Shown: piece after piece, positions 7,202 to 15,254 of the stretch | How the letters are laid out: each line of letters begins with the position of its first letter | How positions within the stretch are numbered: the first letter of the stretch is position 1 | From: JBEIFW01 sp044370695 | GTDB taxonomy: Bacteria > Actinomycetota > Acidimicrobiia > Acidimicrobiales > Ilumatobacteraceae | Direction of reading: 5' to 3' | Length of the DNA stretch: 54,607 nt | Assembly (NCBI GenBank): GCA_044370695.1 | Contig: JBILVB010000004.1 | Location: 1-54,607 of the forward strand | The notes under the pieces: model-generated | Database searches by the model: none | The model's input: the letters and a program-made list of their open reading frames with translations, nothing else | Told to the model about the DNA's origin: nothing | Position numbers and translations under genes: made by a program

Positions 7202-7948
7202 TCAGGCGGCGGCCAGGGCAGCTGCGTCGGCGGCTCCGGCGGCGTATCGGGCGACGGCGCCGATCACGATCACGGCCGGGGCGTCGACGGGGAGGTCCCC
7301 GAGTTCGTCGAGCGTCCCCAGCACGACCCGCTGGTCGGGCCGGGTGGCGTTGGTGACGGCGGCGACCGGCGTGTCCGGCACCAGGCCGGCCTGCATCAAC
7401 CGGTCCGCGACCTCGCGCCGCGCCGCGACGCCCATCAGGACGACGATCGTGCCGCCGAGCTGCGCCAGGGCCGACCAGTCCGGCGCGGCTTCGCCGGCGG
7501 CCCGGCTGCAGGTCACGATCGTGACGGCCGCCGAAATCCGGCGGTGGGTGACCGGCACACCCATCGCGGCCGGACCGGCGAGGGCCGAGCTGACCCCGGG
7601 CACGATCTCCCAGGCCAGACCGGCCGCTTCGAGCGCGTCTGCTTCCTCGCGCCCGCGGCCGAACAGGAACGGGTCGCCACCCTTGAGCCGCACGACCCTG
7701 CGCCCCTGGCGCGCGTGCTCGACGAGCAGGTCGTTGATCCGCTCCTGGGTCCACGACTCCCCGGGGCCCTTGCCGACGTCGACGACGAGCGCGTCCGAGC
7801 GGGCGTGGCCGAGGACCTCGGGATCGAGGAGCCGGTCGTGCAGGACGACCTCGGCCTCGCGCAGCCGGCGCACCGCCCGCACGGTGAGCAATTCGGGATC
7901 GCCCGGACCGGCGCCGATCAGCGAGACGGGGTACGGCGGTCCAGCCAC
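7202..7948 (-). CDS. cobA: uroporphyrinogen-III C-methyltransferase (SUMT)
   Basis: 248 residues from GTG 7948. It adds two methyl groups from SAM to uroporphyrinogen III to make precorrin-2, the branch point to siroheme and cobalamin. Seen: the N-terminal GAGPGDPELLTVRA motif, DVGKG, the GGDPFLFGRG SAM loop, and PGVSSALAGPAAMGVPVTHR. The start is chosen because a TACGGT -10 lies 7 nt upstream; the alternative GTG at 7957 overlaps that box. It is a single-domain enzyme. The precorrin-2 dehydrogenase is encoded divergently just 39 bp away rather than fused as in CysG. Together they make siroheme for the sulfite reductase. Confidence 0.93.
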   Translation of the reverse strand: MAGPPYPVSLIGAGPGDPELLTVRAVRRLREAEVVLHDRLLDPEVLGHARSDALVVDVGKGPGESWTQERINDLLVEHARQGRRVVRLKGGDPFLFGRGREEADALEAAGLAWEIVPGVSSALAGPAAMGVPVTHRRISAAVTIVTCSRAAGEAAPDWSALAQLGGTIVVLMGVAARREVADRLMQAGLVPDTPVAAVTNATRPDQRVVLGTLDELGDLPVDAPAVIVIGAVARYAAGAADAAALAAA

Positions 7949-7955
7949 GGGGAGC

Positions 7956-7989
7956 ACCGTACCAATTGTTGACTACGATGGTCGACAAT
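7956..7989. promoter_or_regulatory. divergent leaderless promoters of cobA and sirC with an overlapping inverted repeat
   Basis: The leftward -10 is TACGGT (minus strand, 7956-7961). The rightward -10 is TACGAT (7974-7979), 8 nt before the ATG at 7988. An imperfect inverted repeat, ATTGTTGAC (7965-7973) and GTCGACAAT (7981-7989), with one mismatch in 9, brackets the rightward -10 and ends on the start codon, so it is well placed as a repressor site controlling siroheme synthesis. Repressor unknown. Confidence 0.55.
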
Positions 7990-8587
7990 GAGTGACGACC
8001 GGACCCGCACGCTGCCGGTCATGCTCGATCTCCGGGGCCGGCGGGTGGTCGTCGTCGGCGACGGCGACGTCGCCCGCCAACGTCTCGAGCTGCTCGCCTC
8101 GACCGGCGCAACGGTGGTCGCTGCGGAGCCGGCCCCACCCGAGGCCATCGCCGAGCAGCTCGCCGGGGCCTGGCTGGTGTTCGCCGCAACCGGATCCGAC
8201 GCGCTCGACGCCTCCATCGCCGCCTGGGCGACGGCCCGGGGGATCTGGGTCAACGCGCACGACCAGACCAGGGCGTGCACGTTCCAGATGCCCGCGCAGC
8301 TCCATCGCGGCCCGCTCACCGCAGCCTTCGGCACCGGCGGCGCCGTCCCGTCGCTCGCCGTTGCCGTGCGAGACCTCGTGGCCGGGTTGATCCCCGACGA
8401 CGTCGTCCCCCTGATCGAGGAAGCGGCCGAACGGCGCCGGTCGGCGAAGGCCGCCGGCCAGCCGGCGTTCTCGCTGCCCTGGTCGGAGATACTCGCCCCG
8501 ATCCTCGACCGGATCGAGGCCAGCATCGCCGACCACACCGCCCACCACGCGCCGGCCCGTTCCGCCGACCCGCACCGGACCTCCTGA
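7988..8587 (+). CDS. precorrin-2 dehydrogenase / sirohydrochlorin ferrochelatase-like (siroheme synthase N-terminal type)
   Basis: 199 residues. An NAD-binding Rossmann start (MLDLRGRRVVVVGDGDVA) leads into the family core, with FAATGSDALDASIAAWA, INVNAHDQ-like WVNAHDQTRACTFQMPA and the conserved TAAFGTGGAVPSLA segment. It oxidises precorrin-2 to sirohydrochlorin with NAD+; insertion of iron may be by this protein or by a separate chelatase, which I do not see here. It is the length of stand-alone Met8p/SirC/CysG-N proteins. Transcribed away from cobA from a shared control region. The last ~15 residues are His/Ala/Pro-rich and probably disordered. Confidence 0.88.
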   Translation: MSDDRTRTLPVMLDLRGRRVVVVGDGDVARQRLELLASTGATVVAAEPAPPEAIAEQLAGAWLVFAATGSDALDASIAAWATARGIWVNAHDQTRACTFQMPAQLHRGPLTAAFGTGGAVPSLAVAVRDLVAGLIPDDVVPLIEEAAERRRSAKAAGQPAFSLPWSEILAPILDRIEASIADHTAHHAPARSADPHRTS

Positions 8588-8596
8588 GCCGATGGA

Positions 8597-8621
8597 GGGC
8601 GGGCGCATACGATGCCCGCCC
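8597..8621 (+). promoter_or_regulatory. -10 TACGAT in the loop of an 8-bp inverted repeat, Nudix gene promoter
   Basis: The arms GGGCGGGC (8597-8604) and GCCCGCCC (8614-8621) enclose TACGAT (8608-8613). The GTG at 8622 follows immediately, so the transcript would be nearly leaderless, and a protein bound to the repeat would cover the promoter. Confidence 0.5.
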
Positions 8622-9101
8622 GTGGGACATCGAGACGGAGACGGCTGGGTGCTGTGCGACTGCGGCCGTCCGCACTGGGGCATCTACGGGGCGGCTGGCC
8701 TGCTCGTGGTTCGGCGCGACCTCGACGAGCCGCACGTGCTGCTGCAGCTGCGGGCCGCGTGGACCCACGGCGGCGCCACCTGGGCGCTGCCCGGCGGCGC
8801 GCTCGACTCCCACGAGGACCCGGTCACGGCCGCCGCCCGGGAGGCGTGGGAGGAAGCGGGCATCCACCCCTCGCACCTCGAGGTGGTCGGCATCTACTCC
8901 GACGACCACGGGAACTGGCGGTACGACACCGTGATCGCCCACGTCGACGGCGATGCCGGCGCCCACATCGCGAACCCCGAGGCCGACGAGGTCCGCTGGG
9001 TGCAACTCCACGAGGTCGCCGAGTACGACCTGCACCCCGGTCTGCGGGCCTCGTGGACCGAGTTGCACGTCCACGTCCGAACCACCCTGGAGCAACGATG
9101 A
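8622..9101 (+). CDS. Nudix hydrolase
   Basis: 159 residues from GTG 8622, preferred because it sits 8 nt behind a TACGAT box; an in-frame ATG at 8592 would lie upstream of that promoter. The complete Nudix box GX5EX7REUXEEXGU spans residues 59-81 (G-ALDSH-E then REAWEEAGI), so magnesium-dependent hydrolysis of a nucleoside diphosphate linked to another group is expected. A short lead, CDCGRPHWGIYGAAGLL, is seen in actinobacterial relatives. Substrate is unknown. It ends in a 4-nt ATGA overlap with the thiolase-fold gene, so it forms an operon with the lipid genes downstream and may recycle CoA- or nucleotide-linked by-products. Confidence 0.88.
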   Translation: MGHRDGDGWVLCDCGRPHWGIYGAAGLLVVRRDLDEPHVLLQLRAAWTHGGATWALPGGALDSHEDPVTAAAREAWEEAGIHPSHLEVVGIYSDDHGNWRYDTVIAHVDGDAGAHIANPEADEVRWVQLHEVAEYDLHPGLRASWTELHVHVRTTLEQR

Positions 9102-10282
9102 CCGACCGGTCGTTGCGTGGCCGCGTCGCCGTGATCGGTGTCGGCGAATCCACGTACTACAAGCGGAGCCAGTCGCCGTATCCCGAGTTTGCACTGGTGG
9201 TGCAGGCGGTGCAGGCGGCCTGCCGCGACGCCGGGATCGACCCCCGCGACGTCGACGGCTACTCGTCGTACTCCAACGACCGCAACCTGCCCGCGCGCAT
9301 CCACACGGCGTTCGGGGCGCACGCGCTGCGGTTCTCGAACATGCAGTGGGGCTCGGGGGGCGGTGGCGCGGCGGCCGCCGTCGGCAACGCCGCCGCTGCG
9401 GTCGCCACCGGCACCGCCGACTGCGTCGTCGCCTTCCGAGGCCTTGCGCAGGGCCAGTTCGGCCGCTTCGGCGCCGGTGCCCGGTCCCGCACGATCAGCG
9501 GCGAGTTCGCCCTCAGCGTCCCGTACGGCGTGATGTCACCGGCGCAGATGTACGCGATGCGCAGCACGCGGTTGTTCCACGAACACGGCGTCAGCCCCGA
9601 CACGCTCAAGGCGGTCGCCCTCGCCGCGTACCATCACGCCCAGGCCAATCCCCGGGCGGTGATGTACGAGCGGCCGCTCACCCCCGAGGCCTACGACGAG
9701 GCCCGCTGGATCGTCGAGCCGTTCCGCCTGTTCGATTGCTGTCTCGAGAACGACGGCGCCGCGGCGCTCGTGCTCGTCCCGGCGGAACGAGCGGCCGATC
9801 TGACCGACCGGCCGGTGTATCTGCTCGCCGCGCAGCAGAGCGGGCCGCCGCGATCGGCAGCCTGGTCCCACAACGTCCCGGACTACGCGACGTCGTCGTT
9901 CAAGACCTCGGCGAGCCGCCTGTTCGCGCAGGCCGGTGTCACGCCCGCCGACGTCGACGTCGTCCAGAGCTACGAGAACTTCACCGGCGGGGTGGTGATG
10001 AGCCTGATCGAGCACGGGTTCTGCACCTACGAGAGCGCCGACGAGGTGCTCCGGTTCGAGAACCTGATCGCCCCGACCGGTTCGTTGCCGCTCAACACCT
10101 CGGGCGGCAACCTCGCCGAGTGCTACATGCACGGCCTCGGTCTGGTGATCGAAGCCGTGCGCCAGGTGCGCGGCGACTCTCCGAACCCGGTGCCGGATGC
10201 GAAGGTGAGCTTCGTGAACGCCGGGCCGATGGTCGAGATCGCCTCGTCGGCGATCTTCGGGAGCCGGGAGGTGCTCGGATGA
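9098..10282 (+). CDS. thiolase-superfamily lipid-transfer protein, Ltp2-like (predicted aldolase)
   Basis: 394 residues with the SCP-x/Ltp thiolase fold: VIGVGEST at the start, DAGIDPRDVDGYSSYS, and a glycine-rich turn. Where thiolases carry the nucleophilic Cys, this protein has NMQWGSGGGG (81-90), so it cannot be a classical thiolase. Instead Tyr292 (SYENFTG) and Tyr343 (AECYMHG) sit at positions matching, from memory, the two essential tyrosines of the steroid side-chain aldolase Ltp2. Ltp2 cleaves a beta-hydroxyacyl-CoA together with a DUF35 partner, and here a DUF35 gene follows with an ATGA overlap. Prediction: a retro-aldolase releasing propionyl- or acetyl-CoA from a branched side chain. 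Substrate is inference. Confidence 0.85.
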   Translation: MTDRSLRGRVAVIGVGESTYYKRSQSPYPEFALVVQAVQAACRDAGIDPRDVDGYSSYSNDRNLPARIHTAFGAHALRFSNMQWGSGGGGAAAAVGNAAAAVATGTADCVVAFRGLAQGQFGRFGAGARSRTISGEFALSVPYGVMSPAQMYAMRSTRLFHEHGVSPDTLKAVALAAYHHAQANPRAVMYERPLTPEAYDEARWIVEPFRLFDCCLENDGAAALVLVPAERAADLTDRPVYLLAAQQSGPPRSAAWSHNVPDYATSSFKTSASRLFAQAGVTPADVDVVQSYENFTGGVVMSLIEHGFCTYESADEVLRFENLIAPTGSLPLNTSGGNLAECYMHGLGLVIEAVRQVRGDSPNPVPDAKVSFVNAGPMVEIASSAIFGSREVLG

Positions 10283-10728
10283 GCGACGATCCCGTCCTGC
10301 CGGCCGGACTCCCCGCCCCGGTCCCCCTGCCCGACGGGCTCGACGCGCCCTACTGGGAGGGCACGCGCGCCCATCTGTTGCGGGCGCAACGATGCCGAGC
10401 GTGCGGCACGTGGCAATGGGGCCCGGAGTGGATCTGCCACGCCTGCCACGCCGCCGACGTCGCCTGGGACACGATCGACGACCCGGTCGGCGTCGTGTAT
10501 TCCTGGGAACGGGTCTGGCATCCCGTCCACCCGGCGCTGCGCAACGCCTGCCCCTACGTCGTGCTCCTCGTCGAGCTACCCGGGGCCGGCGGCATCCGCA
10601 TGCTCGGCAACCGGGTCGGTGACCCGCACGCCCCGGTCGTGATCGGCGCCCGGGTCACCCCGGTGTTCGAGGATCACGAGGGCGACCCTCCCTACACCCT
10701 CGTGCAATGGCGGGAGCTCGACGCCTGA
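10279..10728 (+). CDS. DUF35 Zn-ribbon/OB-fold protein, partner of the Ltp2-like protein
   Basis: 149 residues. A helical lead (DAPYWEGTRAHLLRAQ) is followed by a rubredoxin-like zinc ribbon with C39-x2-C42 and C53-x2-C56 (CRAC, CHAC), then an OB-fold (VYSWERVWHPVHPALRNACP, VLLVELPG). Such proteins bind and stabilise thiolase-fold enzymes and may hold the acyl-CoA; in Ltp2-type aldolases the complex is required for activity. The ATG overlaps the stop of the partner gene. It ends 3 bp from the convergent amidohydrolase. Confidence 0.9.
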   Translation: MSDDPVLPAGLPAPVPLPDGLDAPYWEGTRAHLLRAQRCRACGTWQWGPEWICHACHAADVAWDTIDDPVGVVYSWERVWHPVHPALRNACPYVVLLVELPGAGGIRMLGNRVGDPHAPVVIGARVTPVFEDHEGDPPYTLVQWRELDA

Positions 10729-10731
10729 CCG

Positions 10732-11973
10732 TCAGCGCGTGACGGGAAGGCCGAACACCCGGGCCGCGTTGCCGCCGAGGATCGACGCCCGGCTCTCGGG
10801 CCGCAGGTGCCCCATCTGGCGCTCGACCGACGCTGCGGAGTGCGGCCACGAGCCCTCGTGGTGCGGATAGTCGTTGGCCCACAGCAGATTGTCGACGAGA
10901 TCGTGCCGCTCGGCGGCGAGCAGCCCCGCGTGATCCTCCTGGAAGGTGGCGAAGCACTGTCGCCGGAAGACCTCCGAGGGCAACTCGTCGAGCTGCGGGC
11001 GCACCCAGAAGTGGTGGGCCTTGTGGGCCCAGTCCATCGTCTCGAGCAACCACGGCACGAACCCGATCCCGGATTCCACCAGCCCGACCCGCAGCCCTGG
11101 ATGGCGGCTGAGCGTCCCCGAGGCGATCAGTTGCACGAGCGGCTCGATGGTGGTCTCCATCGAATGGCAGACGTAGTTGACGATGGCCCCGCCGGCTCCG
11201 GTCACGGCGCGCGGGTCACGGCCCGTCGACACGTGGAACGTGACGGCCAGCCCCGTGTCGGCGATCTCGGACCACAGTGGCTCGAAGACCGGGTCGTTGT
11301 ACTCGGGCTTGCCGGAGGCCTTCGGGCCGTACACCGCCGAGTTCCCGAGGCACAGTCCGACGAACCCCTGCTCGGCCGCCCAGCGCACCTCGGCGATCGC
11401 CCCGCCGAGGTCGCCGGCGGCGATCGAGGCGAGCGGCAGCGTGCGGCCGCCGTGCCACCCCTCGGGCGAGAACGTCTCGTGGGCCCACCGGTTCCACGCC
11501 CGGCACATGGCCATGGCGAACACCGGATCCGGCGTGGCCCAGCACAACAAGCCCTTGTTCGGGAAGATCAACTCCACGTCGACCCCGTCGGCGTCCTGAT
11601 CGGCGAGACGCTCGGCGACCACCCGGCCCGACGCATTGCGGCGCACGTCCTCGTCGTCCATCCGGCCGCCCGCCCGCTCCTGCACCGTTCCCGGCGCGCC
11701 CTTGACCCGCTGCGGTGAGTTGCCCTCGGTGACCAACCACTCCGAGCCGTCCTCGCGCCGGACCAGGTGCGGCAGTCGGTGCCGGAACTCCGGCTCGATC
11801 CGTTCCTCGAGGTACATCGGCGGTTCGTTGGCATGGCAGTCGGCCGACACCACGAACAGCTTGTTCGGGTCGCCGGGACGGATCGTGCGGTCCCAACCGT
11901 CGGCGCCGGGCGACTCGCGCCGCCATGCGTTCGGCGACGGGTGACCCGTGGAGTCGTGCTCGAGCAGTGCCAT
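10732..11973 (-). CDS. amidohydrolase family 2 (metal-dependent hydrolase)
   Basis: 413 residues, TIM-barrel amidohydrolase_2 family. Seen: the first-strand metal motif VVSADCHANEPP, a barrel His in AVTFHVSTGRD, VCHSMETTIEPLVQL, and the C-terminal metal-site motif NDYPHHEGSWPHS. Relatives include decarboxylases and C-C or ester hydrolases of aromatic and polyketide catabolism, and in actinobacteria they often sit in steroid or lipid regions. Substrate cannot be read off. GGGAGG lies 5 nt before the ATG at 11973. The gene is convergent with the DUF35 gene, so not part of that operon. Confidence 0.85.
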   Translation of the reverse strand: MALLEHDSTGHPSPNAWRRESPGADGWDRTIRPGDPNKLFVVSADCHANEPPMYLEERIEPEFRHRLPHLVRREDGSEWLVTEGNSPQRVKGAPGTVQERAGGRMDDEDVRRNASGRVVAERLADQDADGVDVELIFPNKGLLCWATPDPVFAMAMCRAWNRWAHETFSPEGWHGGRTLPLASIAAGDLGGAIAEVRWAAEQGFVGLCLGNSAVYGPKASGKPEYNDPVFEPLWSEIADTGLAVTFHVSTGRDPRAVTGAGGAIVNYVCHSMETTIEPLVQLIASGTLSRHPGLRVGLVESGIGFVPWLLETMDWAHKAHHFWVRPQLDELPSEVFRRQCFATFQEDHAGLLAAERHDLVDNLLWANDYPHHEGSWPHSAASVERQMGHLRPESRASILGGNAARVFGLPVTR

Positions 11974-12015
11974 CGTCGCCTCCCGACCGCCGGACCCCTC
12001 GGGGTCGCCGGCAGC

Positions 12016-12651
12016 CTAGGCCGACAGGGACGCCGCGTCGGCGGGCGGGAGGCCGTGGAGCCACACCCAGGTCTGCTCGACCTGACCGGCGAGGGCAGCG
12101 GTGTCGCCGCCGTTGTCGATCACCCGGTCCGCCAACGCCAGGCGCTGTTCACGTGTCGCCTGGCGGCCGATGCGGGCCCGGGCGTCGTCCTCGGCCAGGC
12201 CCCGGAACCGGACGAGCCGCTCCACGGCGACCTCGACCGGCGTGTCGACCACGATCACCGCCGACACCGGGTAGCGCGATCGACCGTCCTTCGCGCCTTC
12301 GGCCAGCAACGGGATGTCGAGCACCACCACCCGGTCGCCGGTGGACTCGGCGGCGACCCGGCGACGGATCTCGGCATTGACCGCCGGGTGCACGATGCCG
12401 TTGAGCGCTGCGAGGGCATCCGCGTCGTTGAAGACGATCCCCGCGACCGCGGCCCGATCGAGCGTGCCGTCCTCGGCGACGATCCCGGGGCCGAACCGCT
12501 CGACCATGGCGACGAACACCGGCGCGCCAGGAGCCTGGAGTTCCTTCACGATCGCGTCGGCGTCGACGATCACCGCGCCGCGTTCGGCGAGCAGTGCCGA
12601 CACCGTCGACTTGCCGGACCCGATGCCGCCGGTGAGGCCCACGAGGATCAT
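12016..12651 (-). CDS. coaE: dephospho-CoA kinase
   Basis: 211 residues. Phosphorylates dephospho-CoA, the last step of coenzyme A synthesis. The P-loop GGIGSGKS is at 8-15, followed by the family motifs DADAIVKELQ and LNGIVHPAV, VVLDIPLLAE, VDTPVEVAVERLVRFRG, and the Arg-rich lid RIGRQATREQRLALAD. No second domain is fused, unlike the CoaE of mycobacteria. The ATG lies exactly 6 nt after a TACCAT -10 box, so a leaderless mRNA is likely. Confidence 0.95.
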   Translation of the reverse strand: MILVGLTGGIGSGKSTVSALLAERGAVIVDADAIVKELQAPGAPVFVAMVERFGPGIVAEDGTLDRAAVAGIVFNDADALAALNGIVHPAVNAEIRRRVAAESTGDRVVVLDIPLLAEGAKDGRSRYPVSAVIVVDTPVEVAVERLVRFRGLAEDDARARIGRQATREQRLALADRVIDNGGDTAALAGQVEQTWVWLHGLPPADAASLSA

Positions 12652-12657
12652 GGGCGG

Positions 12658-12663
12658 ATGGTA
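12658..12663 (-). promoter_or_regulatory. -10 box TACCAT of coaE
   Basis: 6 nt upstream of the ATG at 12651, so transcription should begin on the A of the start codon. No Shine-Dalgarno sequence. Confidence 0.55.
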
Positions 12664-12774
12664 GCGACGGCGCAGCGATCACCGCCCGGGTGGGCCGATC
12701 GGCCCGTCGAGCGGGGGCTGGCCAGGTACGACCATGGGTACGATCGACCGGGTCGAGGGAAGGTGGCGGGCGCG

Positions 12775-14565
12775 ATGGCCGCGGAGCACGCAACGACCGA
12801 CGATGGCCGAAACGCCGGCTTCTTCTCACGCGCACCGTCCTGGCCGATCGTGGAGCGGCGGCGCTCCTTCCACGCCGGTCCGGGGTCGAACCGGCGCGCC
12901 GACGAACCGCTGTGGATACCGCCCCGGAAGGGCCGCCTGGGGCCCGCCCCCTTCCGGTGGGCCTCGATCGCCGTGGGCCTGGCCCTTGCCATCACCCAGC
13001 AGCCCACCGACTTCTCCCCCGTGCGCATCGGCACCGCCGTCGCCCTCGTGATCTACGCCGCGTTCCGCACGGTACGGCCCATCGACTACGAGCCGAGCTC
13101 GCGCACGGTGCTCGCCGTGTGGATCGAGTTCGGATTCCACACCGCCGCACTGCTCCTGACCGGTACGTGGACGTCGCCGTTCGCGGTGGTGTTGATGCCC
13201 ACGGTCGGACTCTCCGGCTTCGTCCAGGGGCCGGCGTTCACGGCTCGGATGATCGCGGCGTCGAGCGCGATCGTGACGATCGGGCACCTGACCACCGGTC
13301 AGCGGGACTGGATCGACGCCGCGCGGGAGACCGCCGTGTGGGTCGGGGTGTTCGTGGTGGTGGCCATCGCGACGGTTTTCTTCCGCAATGCGCTCGCGGA
13401 GTCGGCGCGCCAGCAGACCATGGCGCTCGACCGCCTCGGACGCCTCGCGGAGGCCAACTCGCTGTTGTTCTCGCTCCACCGGGTCGCCCAGACCCTGCCC
13501 GCCTCGCTCGAGCTCCCCGACGTCCTGCGTTCGACGGTCGCCCAGTTGCGCGAGCTGATCGACTTCGACGCGGCGACGATCTTCCTGCTCGAGGATTCCG
13601 ACGACACCTGGGTGCCGGCGCACTCCTCGCGCACCTCGTTCCGTCGAACGCTGAACGACGCCGAGCTCCCACCCCCCCTGCGCCAGGCGAAGGCGGCCGC
13701 CGGGACCGTGTCGATCCCGGACCTGTCCGTCGGCGGACCCGGCCTGCATCCCGACATGCGCTGCGGGCTGTACTCCGCCCTGTACGCCCGGGGTGCACTG
13801 ATCGGCCTCATCGCCGTCGAGTCGCGGGCACCCGGTCCGTTCCCGGCCACCGACGTCGAGCTGCTGAACGGCCTCGTCGAGCCCTTCGGCGTGTCGATCG
13901 ACAACGCCCGCTGGTTCGCTCGCCTACGCACGATCGGCGCCGACGAGGAGCGCAGCCGCATCGCCCGCGACCTCCACGACCAGATCGGCCAAGCGCTCGC
14001 ACACCTCGGCTTCGAGCTCGACCGGGTGGTGCGCGCCGCGGACCGCGGGCAGGACCTGCGCCCCATCCTCGACGAGCTGCGGATCGAGGTCCGCAGCGTG
14101 GTCCGATCGGTGCGAGAGACGCTCTACGACCTGCGCACGGACGTCACCGACACCCAGGACTTCGGCTCGACCATGGAGCTCTACCTCGATCGGGTCCGTG
14201 AGCGCAGCGGACTCGCCGTGACCCTCGATCGCCACGAGACGGCCCGGCTCCCGCTCGTGCAGGAGCGGGAACTGTGGCGCATCGCCAAGGAGGCGGTCAC
14301 CAACGTCGAGCGCCACGCCCGGGCCTCGCAGCTGCGGATGCGGTGGCGGTGCGATCCGGCTCGCGCCGAGCTCGTCGTCACCGACGACGGTCGCGGCTTC
14401 ACCCGTGACGCCGTGCGCACTGATTCGTACGGCATCATCGGGATGCGTGAGCGCGCCAGCACCCTGGGTGCACGGTTCGAGGTGGATTCCACTCCTGGCG
14501 CCGGCACAACAGTCCGAGTGACCTTGTCACGAGACGGATCTGGCGCACTAGATCTACTGACGTGA
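12775..14565 (+). CDS. membrane sensor histidine kinase, NarL-system (HisKA_3) type, with GAF domain
   Basis: About 596 residues from ATG 12775 (AAGG about 12 nt upstream; an in-frame GTG 12 bp earlier is possible). The basic N-terminal ~60 residues are followed by about 5-6 membrane helices (about 62-205), a GAF domain (about 235-385, with IDFDAATIFLLED), the HisKA_3 dimerisation box RIARDLHDQIGQALAHLG with the phosphoacceptor His401, and an HATPase domain with N-box KEAVTNVERHA, VVTDDGRGF and GIIGMRERA. It should autophosphorylate and pass phosphate to the response regulator encoded next to it. The GAF domain may sense a ligand or redox state, but no haem or FeS cysteine pattern is obvious. 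Confidence 0.9.
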   Translation: MAAEHATTDDGRNAGFFSRAPSWPIVERRRSFHAGPGSNRRADEPLWIPPRKGRLGPAPFRWASIAVGLALAITQQPTDFSPVRIGTAVALVIYAAFRTVRPIDYEPSSRTVLAVWIEFGFHTAALLLTGTWTSPFAVVLMPTVGLSGFVQGPAFTARMIAASSAIVTIGHLTTGQRDWIDAARETAVWVGVFVVVAIATVFFRNALAESARQQTMALDRLGRLAEANSLLFSLHRVAQTLPASLELPDVLRSTVAQLRELIDFDAATIFLLEDSDDTWVPAHSSRTSFRRTLNDAELPPPLRQAKAAAGTVSIPDLSVGGPGLHPDMRCGLYSALYARGALIGLIAVESRAPGPFPATDVELLNGLVEPFGVSIDNARWFARLRTIGADEERSRIARDLHDQIGQALAHLGFELDRVVRAADRGQDLRPILDELRIEVRSVVRSVRETLYDLRTDVTDTQDFGSTMELYLDRVRERSGLAVTLDRHETARLPLVQERELWRIAKEAVTNVERHARASQLRMRWRCDPARAELVVTDDGRGFTRDAVRTDSYGIIGMRERASTLGARFEVDSTPGAGTTVRVTLSRDGSGALDLLT

Positions 14566-14609
14566 CGACTGAGACCGCCGAACGGACCAACGGGAGAAGG
14601 ATCAGCACC

Positions 14610-15254
14610 ATGGTGATCCGCTTGATGCTGGTGGACGACCACAAGATGCTCCGCCAAGGACTGCGCCGTTCGCTCGAGGAGGAAGGCTTCTCGATCGTCG
14701 CCGAGGCCGCCGACGGCACCGAGGCCGTGCGCCTCGCTCCGGCGATCAAGCCCGACGTGGTCCTGATGGACGTCTCGATGCCCGACATGGACGGCATCGA
14801 AGCGACGAAGCGGATCCTTGCGGTCGATCCCGATCGCCGCATCGTGATGCTCACGATGCACGGCGACGCGTCGGTGATCGAGCAGGCGATCAAGGCCGGC
14901 GCCGTCGGCTACCTCACCAAGGACTGCTCGATCGACGAGGTCGTCGAGGCGATCCGCATGGCGGCCAACGGCGAGACCGCGCTGTCCCCCCAGCTGGCCC
15001 AGACCATGCTCCGTGAAGTCCGCAAGATCCACGGCACCGAGAAGGAGGACGAGCGGGTCATCTCCAAGCGAGAAGAGGAGGTGCTGCAGCTCATCGCCGA
15101 CGGGTGTTCCACCCCCGAGGTCGCCGCCAAGCTCTACATCAGCCAGAAGACGGTGAAGAACCACCTGGCGTCGATCTACGAGAAGCTCAACGCACGGGAC
15201 CGCACCCAGGCGGTGCTCACCGCCGTGCGGATGGGCATCGTCCGGCTCAACTGA
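14610..15254 (+). CDS. NarL/LuxR-family response regulator
   Basis: 214 residues from ATG 14610, where AGAAGG is 9 nt upstream. An in-frame GTG at 14562 overlaps the kinase stop (GTGA) and would add 16 residues (TTETAERTNGRRIST), so the true start is uncertain. Receiver domain with D9/D10, phosphoacceptor D54 (VVLMDVSMPDMDG), T82 and K104; C-terminal LuxR helix-turn-helix (SKREEEVLQLIADGCSTPEV, YISQKTVKNHLASIYEKL). Cognate regulator of the kinase upstream. Targets unknown. Its 3' end overlaps the convergent LLM oxidoreductase by 8 bp. Confidence 0.93.
   Translation: MVIRLMLVDDHKMLRQGLRRSLEEEGFSIVAEAADGTEAVRLAPAIKPDVVLMDVSMPDMDGIEATKRILAVDPDRRIVMLTMHGDASVIEQAIKAGAVGYLTKDCSIDEVVEAIRMAANGETALSPQLAQTMLREVRKIHGTEKEDERVISKREEEVLQLIADGCSTPEVAAKLYISQKTVKNHLASIYEKLNARDRTQAVLTAVRMGIVRLN

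Noticed and set aside
7949..7957. cobA start at GTG 7957
   Set aside because: That GTG overlaps the TACGGT box; GTG 7948 is 7 nt behind it and gives a normal N-terminus.
8592..8621. Nudix start at ATG 8592
   Set aside because: It lies upstream of a TACGAT box and inside the inverted repeat; GTG 8622 is 8 nt behind the box, the spacing seen across the window. Not excluded, only less likely.
11767..14565. A 932-codon frame containing the histidine kinase
   Set aside because: The first 336 codons run antisense to the amidohydrolase and coaE genes; the kinase itself begins near 12775.
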